Shown here in pieces: positions 6,927 to 14,986 of a stretch of DNA of 34,695 nucleotides. The notes below the pieces were generated by a model. It ran no database searches and was not told the origin of the DNA. It saw nothing but the letters and a program-made list of their open reading frames with translations. Position 1 is the stretch's first letter, and every line of letters starts with the position of its first letter. The translations under genes and the position numbers were made by a program. Origin of the DNA: Pseudoselenomonas ruminantium. Lineage in GTDB: Bacteria; Bacillota; Negativicutes; Selenomonadales; Selenomonadaceae. Location: the NCBI RefSeq assembly GCF_900104055.1, contig NZ_FNJQ01000033.1, positions 1 to 34,695 on the forward strand. The letters run 5' to 3'.

Positions 6927-8771
6927 TTATTCCGTTACTTCTTCCGGCCCGCCATCTGCATCTTCGGTCAGCTTATGCTGCCCGAGCATGGTGGTCAGGT
7001 CATTGCGGGAGAAGCTGTAAGTAAAGCTGGCAAAATCCTGCTCCGGGCTATAGCGGCTGGACGGTGCATTGAGCAGGCCGCAGATCGTATCATAGAGCAT
7101 ATCGTTGGTGAAATACCGGTTACGATGATCATACAGTGCCTGCGTATGCCCCGGCATGGCCTCATGATAGGCCGGTGACAGATACATCCACAAAGGAATC
7201 CGTACCATATCGAAGGTAAATACATCTGGGTTATGCGATATTTCCAGATTCTCGCCATGGTCGGAGAAATAAACCATCGCCTGCAGGTTCAGATGCTTCT
7301 GCGCATAGTCAAAGACCTGGCTGACCACATAGTCCGTATAGAGGATGCTATTGGCATAGGAAGGTGCCGACAACATGCTGGTCTCGCCCTCCGCCGTCTT
7401 GAACTTGTCAAACGCTGCAGGATAACGGTTGTTATAGTAGATATGGCTGCCCATGATATGGAGCACGATGAAATTGTTCTTCGACGGGTCAATCTGCGTC
7501 AGATATGGCAGGAGCGCCTCATCATATTTATCCGTGAAATTATAGGAATCATCGGTCCAGCTGGCATGGTCAGCAGTCTTGGCGACGAGCGTGATGGCAC
7601 TGTCATACTGGCCATAGCGCCCCTGATTGCTGAACCACCAGGTCTCATAGCCCGCTTTTTTCGCCACATCCAGGATGGACGCCGACTCAAAGAACTCCTT
7701 GCCATTGTACTGGCTCTGTTCCGTAAGCGCCCGCTGCAGTACCGGTACCGTCTGGGACCAGGAGGCATAAGCATTGGCAAACTTCAGGAATCCCGGTTCA
7801 CCACTCGCCAGCTTCTCACTGAGCCAGGGCGTGTTCTCGAAGGGGAAGTCCGGCGTATAAGCTTTCATATAATTGCGGGACGCCGATTCACCAATGATGA
7901 GAATCACCGTGCCGGGCGCTTTGGCAGCCAAGGATTCACTGGCGTCAATCATCAGGCTGTCATAACGCTCATCATGGCCAGAACTATATTCCTGCGTCTG
8001 GCTCACATAGGTAGTCACATCGTTCCAAAGCTCTGCCCAAGATGTCTGGGGCAAATAAAAACTCTGCGCCCAAAGCGTCAGCGCCACCAGCAGGGCCAGC
8101 ACACCGAACTGAGAAGCCTCATTATCCTCAGCTTCCGTAAAGCGGGCAAAGCGCAGATGCTGCCGATAGCAGGCATAGATGAACAGGGCAAAACCCGCTA
8201 CAATCGCCGCCGTAGGCAAAAGTCCCAGATTGGACTGGATAAAGTCGATGCTCTCCCGATAGTTGGTCAGATAAAGGGCCATAAGCGAAGCCGGTGACAA
8301 ACAATGCCAGAACAGACAGTAATAAACCCACTGCACAAACGGTATCGCCAGACAGGCAAAATTCAGGAGCGCCATCAAAAAGGACGTGATCTTCACATGG
8401 CCCAGCCGCACCAGCACACTTTCCAGACACATGAGCAGGATAAAACCTGCCGTCCCCACGACGAAATCAAAACAGATTTTCGAGGGGTACCAGCCCGTCG
8501 TAAAGGTCCAGGAATAAAGCAATGGAAACGTCATGGCCCAGGCCAGTCCCGTGAAGAGATTCGGCAGGGCCGCCATACTGAATATCCTGACCTTGGTCGC
8601 CCATTCCATCAATACCAGCCCCAGGATCACAGGAACCAGGATTGGCATAAAATACTTTGCCCCCATATCCTGACCGATATCGATATAAAAGGCAATCAAA
8701 CAGCAAAAATAGACACTCGCCGCCGCCAGGTGACGGATCAAAGCATCCTGCTGCTTTGCAGTCATCAACAT
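6927..8771 (-). CDS. Membrane sulfatase-fold phosphoethanolamine transferase (EptA/CptA-like)
   Basis: Probably transfers phosphoethanolamine from phosphatidylethanolamine to lipid A, core sugars or another surface glycan on the outer face of the inner membrane. The protein has about 614 residues. Several membrane segments fill roughly residues 15-215, and a periplasmic sulfatase-fold domain follows from about 290. Visible motifs are VILIIGESASRNYM (metal-binding Glu), the WSQTVPVLQ region that supplies the Thr nucleophile, LHIMGSH and YFSDHGEN (metal-binding Asp-His). The start is ATG at 8771, seven bases after AGGAAG; ATG at 8777 lies too close to it. It has its own promoter and terminator, and is divergent from ohrR. 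The acceptor is not known; a phosphoglycerol transferase is the alternative. Confidence 0.82.
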   Translation of the reverse strand: MLMTAKQQDALIRHLAAASVYFCCLIAFYIDIGQDMGAKYFMPILVPVILGLVLMEWATKVRIFSMAALPNLFTGLAWAMTFPLLYSWTFTTGWYPSKICFDFVVGTAGFILLMCLESVLVRLGHVKITSFLMALLNFACLAIPFVQWVYYCLFWHCLSPASLMALYLTNYRESIDFIQSNLGLLPTAAIVAGFALFIYACYRQHLRFARFTEAEDNEASQFGVLALLVALTLWAQSFYLPQTSWAELWNDVTTYVSQTQEYSSGHDERYDSLMIDASESLAAKAPGTVILIIGESASRNYMKAYTPDFPFENTPWLSEKLASGEPGFLKFANAYASWSQTVPVLQRALTEQSQYNGKEFFESASILDVAKKAGYETWWFSNQGRYGQYDSAITLVAKTADHASWTDDSYNFTDKYDEALLPYLTQIDPSKNNFIVLHIMGSHIYYNNRYPAAFDKFKTAEGETSMLSAPSYANSILYTDYVVSQVFDYAQKHLNLQAMVYFSDHGENLEISHNPDVFTFDMVRIPLWMYLSPAYHEAMPGHTQALYDHRNRYFTNDMLYDTICGLLNAPSSRYSPEQDFASFTYSFSRNDLTTMLGQHKLTEDADGGPEEVTE

Positions 8772-8810
8772 AAGCATTCTTCCTTCTAGTCGTATTGAAA
8801 TCCATGGTCA

Positions 8811-8839
8811 ATTCTACACGAAAATAATTCCTGCGTCAA
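8811..8839 (-). promoter_or_regulatory. Promoter of the phosphoethanolamine-transferase-like gene
   Basis: On the minus strand TTGACG (8834-8839), 17 bases, TAGAAT (8811-8816). This is a good housekeeping-type promoter 40 bases before the start codon, inside the 188-base divergent region shared with ohrR. Confidence 0.7.
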
Positions 8840-8894
8840 TTTATCTCTGATTTACACAAATTCAAAGTATTTTTTTAGCCAATTAGTTTTGTGC

Positions 8895-8923
8895 TTGACT
8901 TTTTTTATTTCAGATAATAACAT
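8895..8923 (+). promoter_or_regulatory. Promoter of the ohrR-like gene
   Basis: TTGACT (8895-8900), 17 bases, TAACAT (8918-8923). The hexamer CACAAATT at 8855-8862 and its inverse AATTTGTG at 8937-8944 flank this promoter and could be operator half-sites, but their 74-base separation is unusual for a MarR dimer. Confidence 0.6.
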
Positions 8924-8959
8924 AGTAAGTGTAAGAAATTTGTGAAATGAGGGAGATTT

Positions 8960-9433
8960 ATGGACAAGAAAGATTCATTACGCTTGGAAAATCAACTTTG
9001 TTTCCCCCTGTACGCGTGCGCCAGAGAAGTGGTCAAGGCTTACCGCCCCCATCTTGAGGCGCTGGGACTCACGTACACCCAGTACATTTCCATGATGGTT
9101 CTTTGGGAAGAGGGCCAGGTCAGTGTACGGGACTTAGGGAAGAAACTGCATCTCGATTCCGGCACGCTCACGCCGCTATTGAAGAAGCTCGAGAGCAAGG
9201 GATATCTGAAACGCTCTCGTTCCACCACCGATGAACGCGTGGTTATCGCCTGCATCACTGAGGAAGGCCGCAAGCTGAAACGTGCTGCCAGCAAGATCCC
9301 TCAGGCCATGACACAGGAAATGTCAGATTTCCCCATGGAAGATGCCAAAGAGCTCTATGCACTTCTTTACAAACTGCTCGGCATGCTGGAAGTAAGCAAC
9401 GAGAAACAGGATCTCAGCAAGAAAAACAAATAA
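8960..9433 (+). CDS. ohrR: MarR-family peroxide-sensing regulator (OhrR-like)
   Basis: Winged-helix repressor that in the OhrR group is inactivated when a single N-terminal cysteine is oxidised by organic hydroperoxide. Here the 157-residue protein has LENQLCFPLY with Cys14 in the place of the sensing cysteine of OhrR, followed by the DNA-binding helices (VSVRDLGKKLHLDSGTLTPL, about 65-84) and the wing (SRSTTDERVV). The start is ATG at 8960 with GAGGGAG upstream. No ohr peroxidase gene is adjacent; the divergent neighbour is the phosphoethanolamine-transferase-like gene. Family membership is firm; the peroxide role is inferred from Cys14. Confidence 0.82.
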   Translation: MDKKDSLRLENQLCFPLYACAREVVKAYRPHLEALGLTYTQYISMMVLWEEGQVSVRDLGKKLHLDSGTLTPLLKKLESKGYLKRSRSTTDERVVIACITEEGRKLKRAASKIPQAMTQEMSDFPMEDAKELYALLYKLLGMLEVSNEKQDLSKKNK

Positions 9434-9441
9434 TGCGTACA

Positions 9442-9473
9442 AAAACAGACTCGCTCCCTAGCGAGTCTGTTTT
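9442..9473. terminator. Bidirectional terminator between ohrR and mtaB
   Basis: AAAACAGACTCGCT (9442-9455) pairs with AGCGAGTCTGTTTT (9460-9473), flanked by A-rich and T-rich runs on the two sides. It lies between two converging genes and can end both transcripts. Confidence 0.9.
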
Positions 9474-9480
9474 CTTGTAT

Positions 9481-10779
9481 TTATCTGTTTTCGACCGTGC
9501 CCCAGACACCGTCCTGATAGAGACGCTCGAGCTTCACCTGATAGATTTCACCACAGTTCACCGGGCTGTCCGTATACACGCGGATATAATTATCCGTCAA
9601 GCCATCGGTCACACCATCATTGTTGGTTTCAAAGAGCACCTGCTTGGTCTGCCCCAGGAAATGCTGATGGAATTCCTCCGTCTTACGATTAGCCAGTTCC
9701 TGCATGCGCTTGGCGCGGTCTTTCTTGACCGGATCGGGGATCTGGTCCTTGCGTTCAGCCGCCGGCGTGCCGCTGCGCTTGGAATAAGGGAACACATGCA
9801 TGCGCGAGAAGTTCATCTTCGCCACGAACTTCAGGCTGTCCGCAAACTGCTCTTCCGTTTCCCCCGGGAAGCCCACGATGATATCCGTGGATACGGCCAC
9901 ACCGGGCACTTCGCGCTCCACCTGCTCGATCAGGCGGCCGAACTCAGCCGTATCATAATGACGGTTCATATCCTTGAGCACCGCATCCGAACCGGCCTGC
10001 AGCGGCAGATGGAGATGGGCACAGAAGCGTTCATCCTCACGGATCAGTGCAAAGAGATCCGGCGAAAGCTCAATGGATTCCAACGACCCCAGGCGCAGGC
10101 GCTTGAGTCCCTCCACCTTCAGCACTTCGCGGCAAGCATCCGCTAACGTTACCTCTCCGCCTAAATCCTTGCCATAGGCACCCAGATGAATACCGGTCAG
10201 CACAATTTCCTTGAAACCGGCATCCACCAGCTTCTTCGCCTCGCTGTGAATCTTGTCCAGATGCCGGGATTTCACAGGGCCACGGGCATAGGGAATGATG
10301 CAGTATGAGCAGAAATTCTGGCAGCCGTCCTCAATTTTGAGGAACGCGCGCGTGCGCTGAGGCATGTCGTAGATGGGGATATCCTCGAACTCATGGGACT
10401 CCATGATATTGCCCACTTCATCCAGGATGCCGTCTTCGCGGGCGGCCTGCTCCACATATTCCACGATCTTGCTGCGCTCTTTCGTGCCCAACACCACCCG
10501 CACGCCTTCAATGGCCTTGATCTCCTCCGGGTGTACCTGCGAATAGCAGCCGCAGACCGCAATGATGGCCTTGTCATTCGTACGCTGTGCTCGGCGGATG
10601 ATCTGCCGGGATTTCCGATCGCCGAGGCTCGTCACCGAGCAGGTATTGATCACATAGAAGTCCGCCTTTTCCTCAAAGGGTACGATATCGTAGCCGCTTT
10701 TCTTAAACAGGCCTTCCATGGTTTCCGTTTCAAACTGATTGACCTTGCAGCCCAAGGTCGTAAGTGCCACCTTTGGCAA
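9481..10779 (-). CDS. mtaB: tRNA t6A37 methylthiotransferase MtaB
   Basis: Radical SAM enzyme that adds a methylthio group to N6-threonylcarbamoyladenosine at position 37 of tRNAs reading ANN codons. The 432-residue protein has the N-terminal UPF0004 domain with cluster cysteines C11, C47 and the CGC at 76-78, then the radical SAM triad C153-x3-C157-x2-C160 (DGCQNFCSYC), and a C-terminal TRAM-like RNA-binding tail. The start is TTG at 10779 with GGAAG seven bases upstream; no ATG is suitable. It is the last gene of the prmA-rsmE-mtaB operon and follows rsmE after 21 bases. Confidence 0.93.
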   Translation of the reverse strand: MPKVALTTLGCKVNQFETETMEGLFKKSGYDIVPFEEKADFYVINTCSVTSLGDRKSRQIIRRAQRTNDKAIIAVCGCYSQVHPEEIKAIEGVRVVLGTKERSKIVEYVEQAAREDGILDEVGNIMESHEFEDIPIYDMPQRTRAFLKIEDGCQNFCSYCIIPYARGPVKSRHLDKIHSEAKKLVDAGFKEIVLTGIHLGAYGKDLGGEVTLADACREVLKVEGLKRLRLGSLESIELSPDLFALIREDERFCAHLHLPLQAGSDAVLKDMNRHYDTAEFGRLIEQVEREVPGVAVSTDIIVGFPGETEEQFADSLKFVAKMNFSRMHVFPYSKRSGTPAAERKDQIPDPVKKDRAKRMQELANRKTEEFHQHFLGQTKQVLFETNNDGVTDGLTDNYIRVYTDSPVNCGEIYQVKLERLYQDGVWGTVENR

Positions 10780-10800
10780 AATAATTCTTCCTTTCTATCT

Positions 10801-11541
10801 TTACGCGCCTAAATCACCGTTCTCATACTGCGCTACGGTAATGGCCGCCACCGCTGCCGTTTCCGCCCGCAGGATGCGGGGGCCGAGGGTTACGGCCTTA
10901 CCGCCCGCTGACTGCACATTTTCGGCCTCATCCAGGGTAAAGCCCCCTTCCGGGCCGACCAGCAGGATAAGCCGCTTGCCACGAGCTGCCTGCAAACATG
11001 ATTTTACCGTAGTTTCGTCCTCATTTTCGTAACAAAAGACAATTTCCGTCTGTTCATCCTTGGCACTGGCCTGCAATAATGCAGATAGATCCGTGATTGG
11101 CGCCACTTCCGTAAGTGCCGTGCGGCCGCATTGCTTGGCGGCTTCTTCGGCAATCTTCTGCCAGCGGGACTGGCGGGCGGCTGCTTTTTTCGCATCATAG
11201 CGCACGACGCAGTTATGGCTTTTCACCGGCACGATTTCCGTCACGCCGAGTTCCACAGCCTTCTGCACCACATAGTCCATCTTGTCTGCCTTCAACAGGC
11301 ACTGTGCGAGCACCAGTTCCAGCGGAGATTCCGTATCCGCTGCCAGCCTTTCCTTTAGCTGCATGGTCACGGCATCTTCCCGGAAGGCCGTCATTTCCAT
11401 ACGCCCAACCTGGCCGGAGTCATCCACCACGATGACTTCCTGCCCGGCCTTGGCGCGCATCACATGCATCAGATGATGCGCATCGCTGCCAGTGATTTCG
11501 ATGGTGTCGGCCAGCAAGCCTTTATAAAACAACCTTCTCAT
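10801..11541 (-). CDS. rsmE: 16S rRNA m3U1498 methyltransferase RsmE
   Basis: SPOUT-fold methyltransferase that methylates N3 of U1498 in 16S rRNA. The 246-residue protein has the usual N-terminal PUA-like segment (MRRLFYKG to about residue 70) and the C-terminal knot with LVGPEGGFTLDEAE and LGPRILRAETAA, which form the AdoMet pocket. Length and both signatures fit the family. The ATG overlaps the prmA stop in an ATGA junction, which implies translational coupling. Confidence 0.95.
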   Translation of the reverse strand: MRRLFYKGLLADTIEITGSDAHHLMHVMRAKAGQEVIVVDDSGQVGRMEMTAFREDAVTMQLKERLAADTESPLELVLAQCLLKADKMDYVVQKAVELGVTEIVPVKSHNCVVRYDAKKAAARQSRWQKIAEEAAKQCGRTALTEVAPITDLSALLQASAKDEQTEIVFCYENEDETTVKSCLQAARGKRLILLVGPEGGFTLDEAENVQSAGGKAVTLGPRILRAETAAVAAITVAQYENGDLGA

Positions 11542-12488
11542 TTCGCTTCACCACGGCTGATGGTCATGGCTACCCAGCCTTTTTCTTCTGTAACCTTGTC
11601 CACGACAAAACCATGCGCCAGGCAGGCCTCCGTCACATCGGCCAGCCGCTCGGCGATGATGCCCGAAGCCAGCAGATGACCGCCCTCGGCCAGATGCTCA
11701 TCGAGCTCGTCGAACAGCATGATGATGATATCGGCGATAATATTGGCCACAATCAGATCTGCCTTGCCGTCAAAGGACTTCAGAATGTCACTGACACCAG
11801 TCTTGACGATATCTTCCACGCCATTCTGACGGATATTCTCTTCTGCCACCTCTACGGCTACCTTATCATAGTCCATAGCCGTGACATCCGTGGCACCAAG
11901 TTTTGCCGCCGCAATGGAAAGCACGCCGGAACCCGTGCCCACATCAAAGACGCGCATGCCGCCCCGGACCAGCGTCTCCAACTCGCGGATGCACATGGAC
12001 GTAGTCGGATGCGTACCCGTACCAAAGGCAGAACCGGGATCTAATTCGATCACGATATCATCGGGGCTGGCTTCGTAATCTTCCCAGGTCGGTTTGATGA
12101 CAATCATGCCGCCGATCTTTTCCGGATGGAAATAGGCCTTCCAATTGTCAGCCCAATCCTCGTCCCGCACGGTATTCCAGGAAATCGTGCAGGGGCCTTT
12201 TTCCATATCGTCATCAGCCAAAGCCTTAAACGCCTGAATGCGCTGCTCAAAAGTCCGCAGCTTGTCGTCTAGATCCTCGTTCACCGGCAAATAAGCCTTG
12301 ACCGTGACAATGCTGGTATCAGCCGCCCGCTCAATATCCGAAAAATCCCACTGCCCGGCATCAATATAGTTATTGAGCATCTCCGGGTCTTCAATCACCA
12401 CGCCCGAAGCTCCTAAATCATGATAAATCTCCGCCACCACATCCGTAGCCTCATGGGTGGTCTGAATACTGACTTCCGCCCACTGCAT
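11538..12488 (-). CDS. prmA: Ribosomal protein L11 methyltransferase PrmA
   Basis: Trimethylates ribosomal protein L11. The N-terminal substrate-recognition domain (WAEVSIQTTHEA) is followed by the class I AdoMet-binding domain, with PGSAFGTGTHPTT at about 175, the glycine motif DVGTGSGVLSIAAA and the catalytic-region motif NIIADII. The start is taken as ATG at 12488, eight bases after GGAG; the ATG at 12494 is only two bases from that site. First gene of the prmA-rsmE-mtaB operon; dnaJ, which often precedes prmA in Firmicutes, is absent here. Confidence 0.95.
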   Translation of the reverse strand: MQWAEVSIQTTHEATDVVAEIYHDLGASGVVIEDPEMLNNYIDAGQWDFSDIERAADTSIVTVKAYLPVNEDLDDKLRTFEQRIQAFKALADDDMEKGPCTISWNTVRDEDWADNWKAYFHPEKIGGMIVIKPTWEDYEASPDDIVIELDPGSAFGTGTHPTTSMCIRELETLVRGGMRVFDVGTGSGVLSIAAAKLGATDVTAMDYDKVAVEVAEENIRQNGVEDIVKTGVSDILKSFDGKADLIVANIIADIIIMLFDELDEHLAEGGHLLASGIIAERLADVTEACLAHGFVVDKVTEEKGWVAMTISRGEAK

Positions 12489-12520
12489 ATCCATCGCTCC
12501 TCTTTTATAGTAGTTTCTTC

Positions 12521-12549
12521 ATTATATAAGCTTATCCCATCGCCGTCAA
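12521..12549 (-). promoter_or_regulatory. Promoter of the prmA-rsmE-mtaB operon
   Basis: On the minus strand TTGACG (12544-12549), 17 bases, then a perfect TATAAT (12521-12526), 27 bases from the preferred prmA start region. It is one of the strongest sigma-70-type promoters in the window. Confidence 0.82.
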
Positions 12550-12600
12550 TCTTAATCCTTGTTTGATACCTTGAATTCTTCTATGCTCTATTACCAACCA

Positions 12601-13296
12601 TCAGCCTGCAGGCAACCGCAAATTATTCAGCCGCGCCTTGACTTCCTGCCAATCTGGCATAAACTTCTCCACAAAGCCATAAAACCTGGCATTATGATGC
12701 TTCTCCCAAAGATGTGTCAGCTCGTGGAGGATCACATACTCCAGGCATATGGGCGGCTTCTGTGCTAACTGCACATTGAGCCAGATGCGCTTCGCCACGA
12801 TATTGCAGGTCCCCCAGCGAGTCTTCATATACTTGGTACGCCACTCGTTAGACTTCAGACCCGTAATCGCTTCCCATTTCGGCAACAGCACCTCTGTTTT
12901 CCTAACTAGTTCTGCCCGGTAGACCTCCCGCATAAACTTCTCCCGCCAATCCACGCTGGATTTTTTCGGCAGGTACAGCAGGATCTTGTCTCCCATGATC
13001 TTATAAGCAGGTTTCTGAGACTCGATAACTACGATACGATAAGGCTCGCCCCACAGGTAAATCGTCTCCCCTGACACATATTGCCGCTTAGCTGCGCGGG
13101 GCTGCTCCTTAAATCTCTTTATCTGCCTGCGCACCCAGGGAAGATTTGTACGGACAAAGAGTTCGATCGCCTTATTGGGCACACGCAAAGGCGCAGAAAT
13201 AACCACCCTACCGCAGGGTGGTTTGACATATAGGTGCATATTCTTGATTTTCTTCTTCTGTACTTCAATGGCCACTTCCGCCACCTGCATCTGCAT
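12601..13296 (-). CDS. YgjP-like zinc metallopeptidase (DUF45)
   Basis: Predicted cytoplasmic metalloprotease of the SprT/YgjP type. The protein has about 231 residues, and the zinc motif HELTH lies near 190 followed by a downstream conserved stretch (KHHNARFYGFVEKFMPDW) as in this family. The WRTKYMKTRWGTCN segment ahead of it is another family hallmark. The start is taken at ATG 13296, after GAGG with 8-base spacing; an adjacent GTG at 13299 is possible. It lies 10 bases after the MNT-HEPN gene and is probably cotranscribed with it. Family members often sit beside restriction-modification genes. The substrate is unknown. Confidence 0.8.
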   Translation of the reverse strand: MQMQVAEVAIEVQKKKIKNMHLYVKPPCGRVVISAPLRVPNKAIELFVRTNLPWVRRQIKRFKEQPRAAKRQYVSGETIYLWGEPYRIVVIESQKPAYKIMGDKILLYLPKKSSVDWREKFMREVYRAELVRKTEVLLPKWEAITGLKSNEWRTKYMKTRWGTCNIVAKRIWLNVQLAQKPPICLEYVILHELTHLWEKHHNARFYGFVEKFMPDWQEVKARLNNLRLPAG

Positions 13297-13306
13297 CACA
13301 AAAACC

Positions 13307-14005
13307 TCACTCAGCAGCTGTCAGGCGGCGTCTCAATTCTTCGCGCAAATCCTGCAATGCCACGATATAAGCAGAAAAAACCATCTCCATGACAGTCAGC
13401 GCTCGTTCTTCATCATAAACATGAATGGCCACATTACGCTTCTTCAACATATCCAACCAGATTTTCTCATCTTTCAGCCAGCCCAACTTATATGCAGCTT
13501 TGAAAATCTCCCGCGGCGAACCCGTAGCAGCTTCAGCCACGCCATACAGTTCCAGCGTTTCCTTCAAAGCCTTCCACGCCAATTCAAAAGTCAGGTTGAA
13601 CTGGCCGATTATCCCCATACGATAGATCTCATTTTTAGCTGCCAATTCTCTGTCCGCCTGCTCAAGCACCCCTAAACAGCTGGCAAATGATTCATATTTT
13701 TTCATTTCCGCTACTCCCAAAGCATATAAATCTATACCATCGCGGTCAATCTCACTTCGCAAAACTTCGGATATTTGCTCATCCAAATCTACAACATCAA
13801 ATGACAACAATGTATTTGTCTTTTCTTCCACAGACAACGAGAAGCCCAGGACATCTCCACCTGCCACAGCCAAATCGATATCACTATAGGCGTGGTTATC
13901 TCCCCGTGACCGGGAACCGAACAACAGCAGCTTTTTTATTCCATACGCCTTAGCTATAGAAACAATCTCTATTATAACTTCCTTATCCAGATCATAATGA
14001 CTCAT
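13307..14005 (-). CDS. Fused MNT nucleotidyltransferase-HEPN protein (MntA-HepT-like)
   Basis: A single 232-residue chain carries both halves of a type VII toxin-antitoxin pair. Residues 1-95 form a minimal nucleotidyltransferase with GS-x10-DID (G30, S31, D42, D44) and a third acidic site near D70/D73. Residues 101-232 form a HEPN domain of the HI0074 family with R190-x4-H195-x-Y197, the RX4HXY motif of HepT RNases. In known pairs MntA adds AMP to the HepT tyrosine and silences it. Inside the gene, GGGAG (13714-13718) stands 8 bases before an in-frame ATG at 13705, so the HEPN half could be made alone. The full-length start is ATG 14005 with AAGG upstream. By eye the region is more AT-rich than its neighbours. 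Confidence 0.85.
   Translation of the reverse strand: MSHYDLDKEVIIEIVSIAKAYGIKKLLLFGSRSRGDNHAYSDIDLAVAGGDVLGFSLSVEEKTNTLLSFDVVDLDEQISEVLRSEIDRDGIDLYALGVAEMKKYESFASCLGVLEQADRELAAKNEIYRMGIIGQFNLTFELAWKALKETLELYGVAEAATGSPREIFKAAYKLGWLKDEKIWLDMLKKRNVAIHVYDEERALTVMEMVFSAYIVALQDLREELRRRLTAAE
13705..13718 (-). promoter_or_regulatory. Internal ribosome-binding site and start for the HEPN domain
   Basis: GGGAG at 13714-13718 is eight bases upstream of ATG 13705 (codon 101 of the fusion), exactly at the boundary between the nucleotidyltransferase and HEPN domains. It could be a relic of two separate overlapping genes or a functional second start giving a 132-residue HEPN protein. Confidence 0.45.
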
Positions 14006-14039
14006 CTTGTTTTCCTTCTACATCTATCATCTTTCCTAC

Positions 14040-14068
14040 ATTATAAAGGGTATATATCCAAAAAACAA
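14040..14068 (-). promoter_or_regulatory. Promoter of the MNT-HEPN/metallopeptidase unit
   Basis: On the minus strand TTGTTT (14063-14068), 17 bases, perfect TATAAT (14040-14045), 35 bases before the start codon. It makes the two-gene cassette independent of the radical SAM gene upstream. Confidence 0.7.
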
Positions 14069-14072
14069 GGAA

Positions 14073-14978
14073 TCATCTTGGCTGCTGCACACCTGTCCCG
14101 TTGAAGTCGGGCACGTATTCTTCGGAGGCACTGCGGCGTTCCTGTACATAGGCATTTTCCAGTCCCAGGCTCAAGGCATAATCCACCACCGACTCATACT
14201 CGAAGGTGGTCAGGCGGCGATTGATTTTCTTATGCTCACTCGCTTTGTACATGGGGGTGTACTGGCTCATCAAGCTTACCTGAATATTTTTGCCAAAATT
14301 TTCCCAAAGCCACTTCACCAAAGCCATGCTTTCATGTCGGTGGCCCGGCAGGACCATATGACGCACCAAAACGCCCTTCTTCATCTGCCCATTATCTGCA
14401 AACTGCACCGGCCCGGTGATTTCCACCATCTTTTTTATCGCTTCGCTGGCACAGGCAAAATAATCTGCCGCCGCGGAATACTCACTGCCGCTGGCTTCTT
14501 CCCTGTACTTCAGATCCGGCAGGAAAATATCCACATAGCCACGCAGGGCCTCAATCGTCTCTACCGTTTCATAGCCGCTGGAATTATAAACCACAGGCAG
14601 AGCAAAGCCTTTACTCTTCGCTCGATCCAAGGCCTCAATGATCTGCGGCACATAGTGAGTGGGCGTGACCAAATCCAATGTCGCCGCGCCCCGCGCCTGC
14701 TGCTCAAGAAAAATCTCCGCCAGCCGTTCCACGGTGACTTCCTGCCCCTTGCCGCCATGACTGATCTCATGGTTCTGACAGTAAACACAGCGCAGGCTGC
14801 AGTAGGAGAAAAAGACCGTTCCGGCACCTTTCTCGCCTACCAGGCAAGGTTCTTCCCACTGATGCAGGGATACCAGTGCAATGCGCACCTTATCCCCTGC
14901 ACCGCAAAAGCCCGCCCGCTGGGTGCGGTTGACACCACAGCGGCGCGGGCAGAGATTACAATGCGTAATATCTAACAT
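14073..14978 (-). CDS. Radical SAM protein, PflA-like (PflX/YgkA type)
   Basis: Putative activating-enzyme-like radical SAM protein of 301 residues. The N-terminus has a cysteine-rich segment (CNLCPRRCG, then GFCG) that could bind a second metal or cluster. The radical SAM triad is CSLRCVYC at about 58-65, with the conserved NHEIS following. The rest resembles glycyl-radical-enzyme activases described as PflX, for which no partner is established. No glycyl radical enzyme is in the window. It starts 8 bases after the LtaS-like sulfatase gene with only a weak upstream ribosome-binding site, so translation may depend on the upstream gene. Confidence 0.8.
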   Translation of the reverse strand: MLDITHCNLCPRRCGVNRTQRAGFCGAGDKVRIALVSLHQWEEPCLVGEKGAGTVFFSYCSLRCVYCQNHEISHGGKGQEVTVERLAEIFLEQQARGAATLDLVTPTHYVPQIIEALDRAKSKGFALPVVYNSSGYETVETIEALRGYVDIFLPDLKYREEASGSEYSAAADYFACASEAIKKMVEITGPVQFADNGQMKKGVLVRHMVLPGHRHESMALVKWLWENFGKNIQVSLMSQYTPMYKASEHKKINRRLTTFEYESVVDYALSLGLENAYVQERRSASEEYVPDFNGTGVQQPR

Positions 14979-14986
14979 CTTTTGCG

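Noticed and set aside
8855-8944. CACAAATT/AATTTGTG as a definite OhrR operator
   Set aside because: Known OhrR sites are compact palindromes; these half-sites are 74 bases apart in AT-rich DNA and could be chance, so they are only mentioned with the promoter.
13201-13223. Hairpin AACCACCCT/AGGGTGGTT as a terminator
   Set aside because: It lies inside the YgjP-like coding sequence near codon 25-32 and is followed by only a short T-poor tail; it is probably incidental to the coding sequence.
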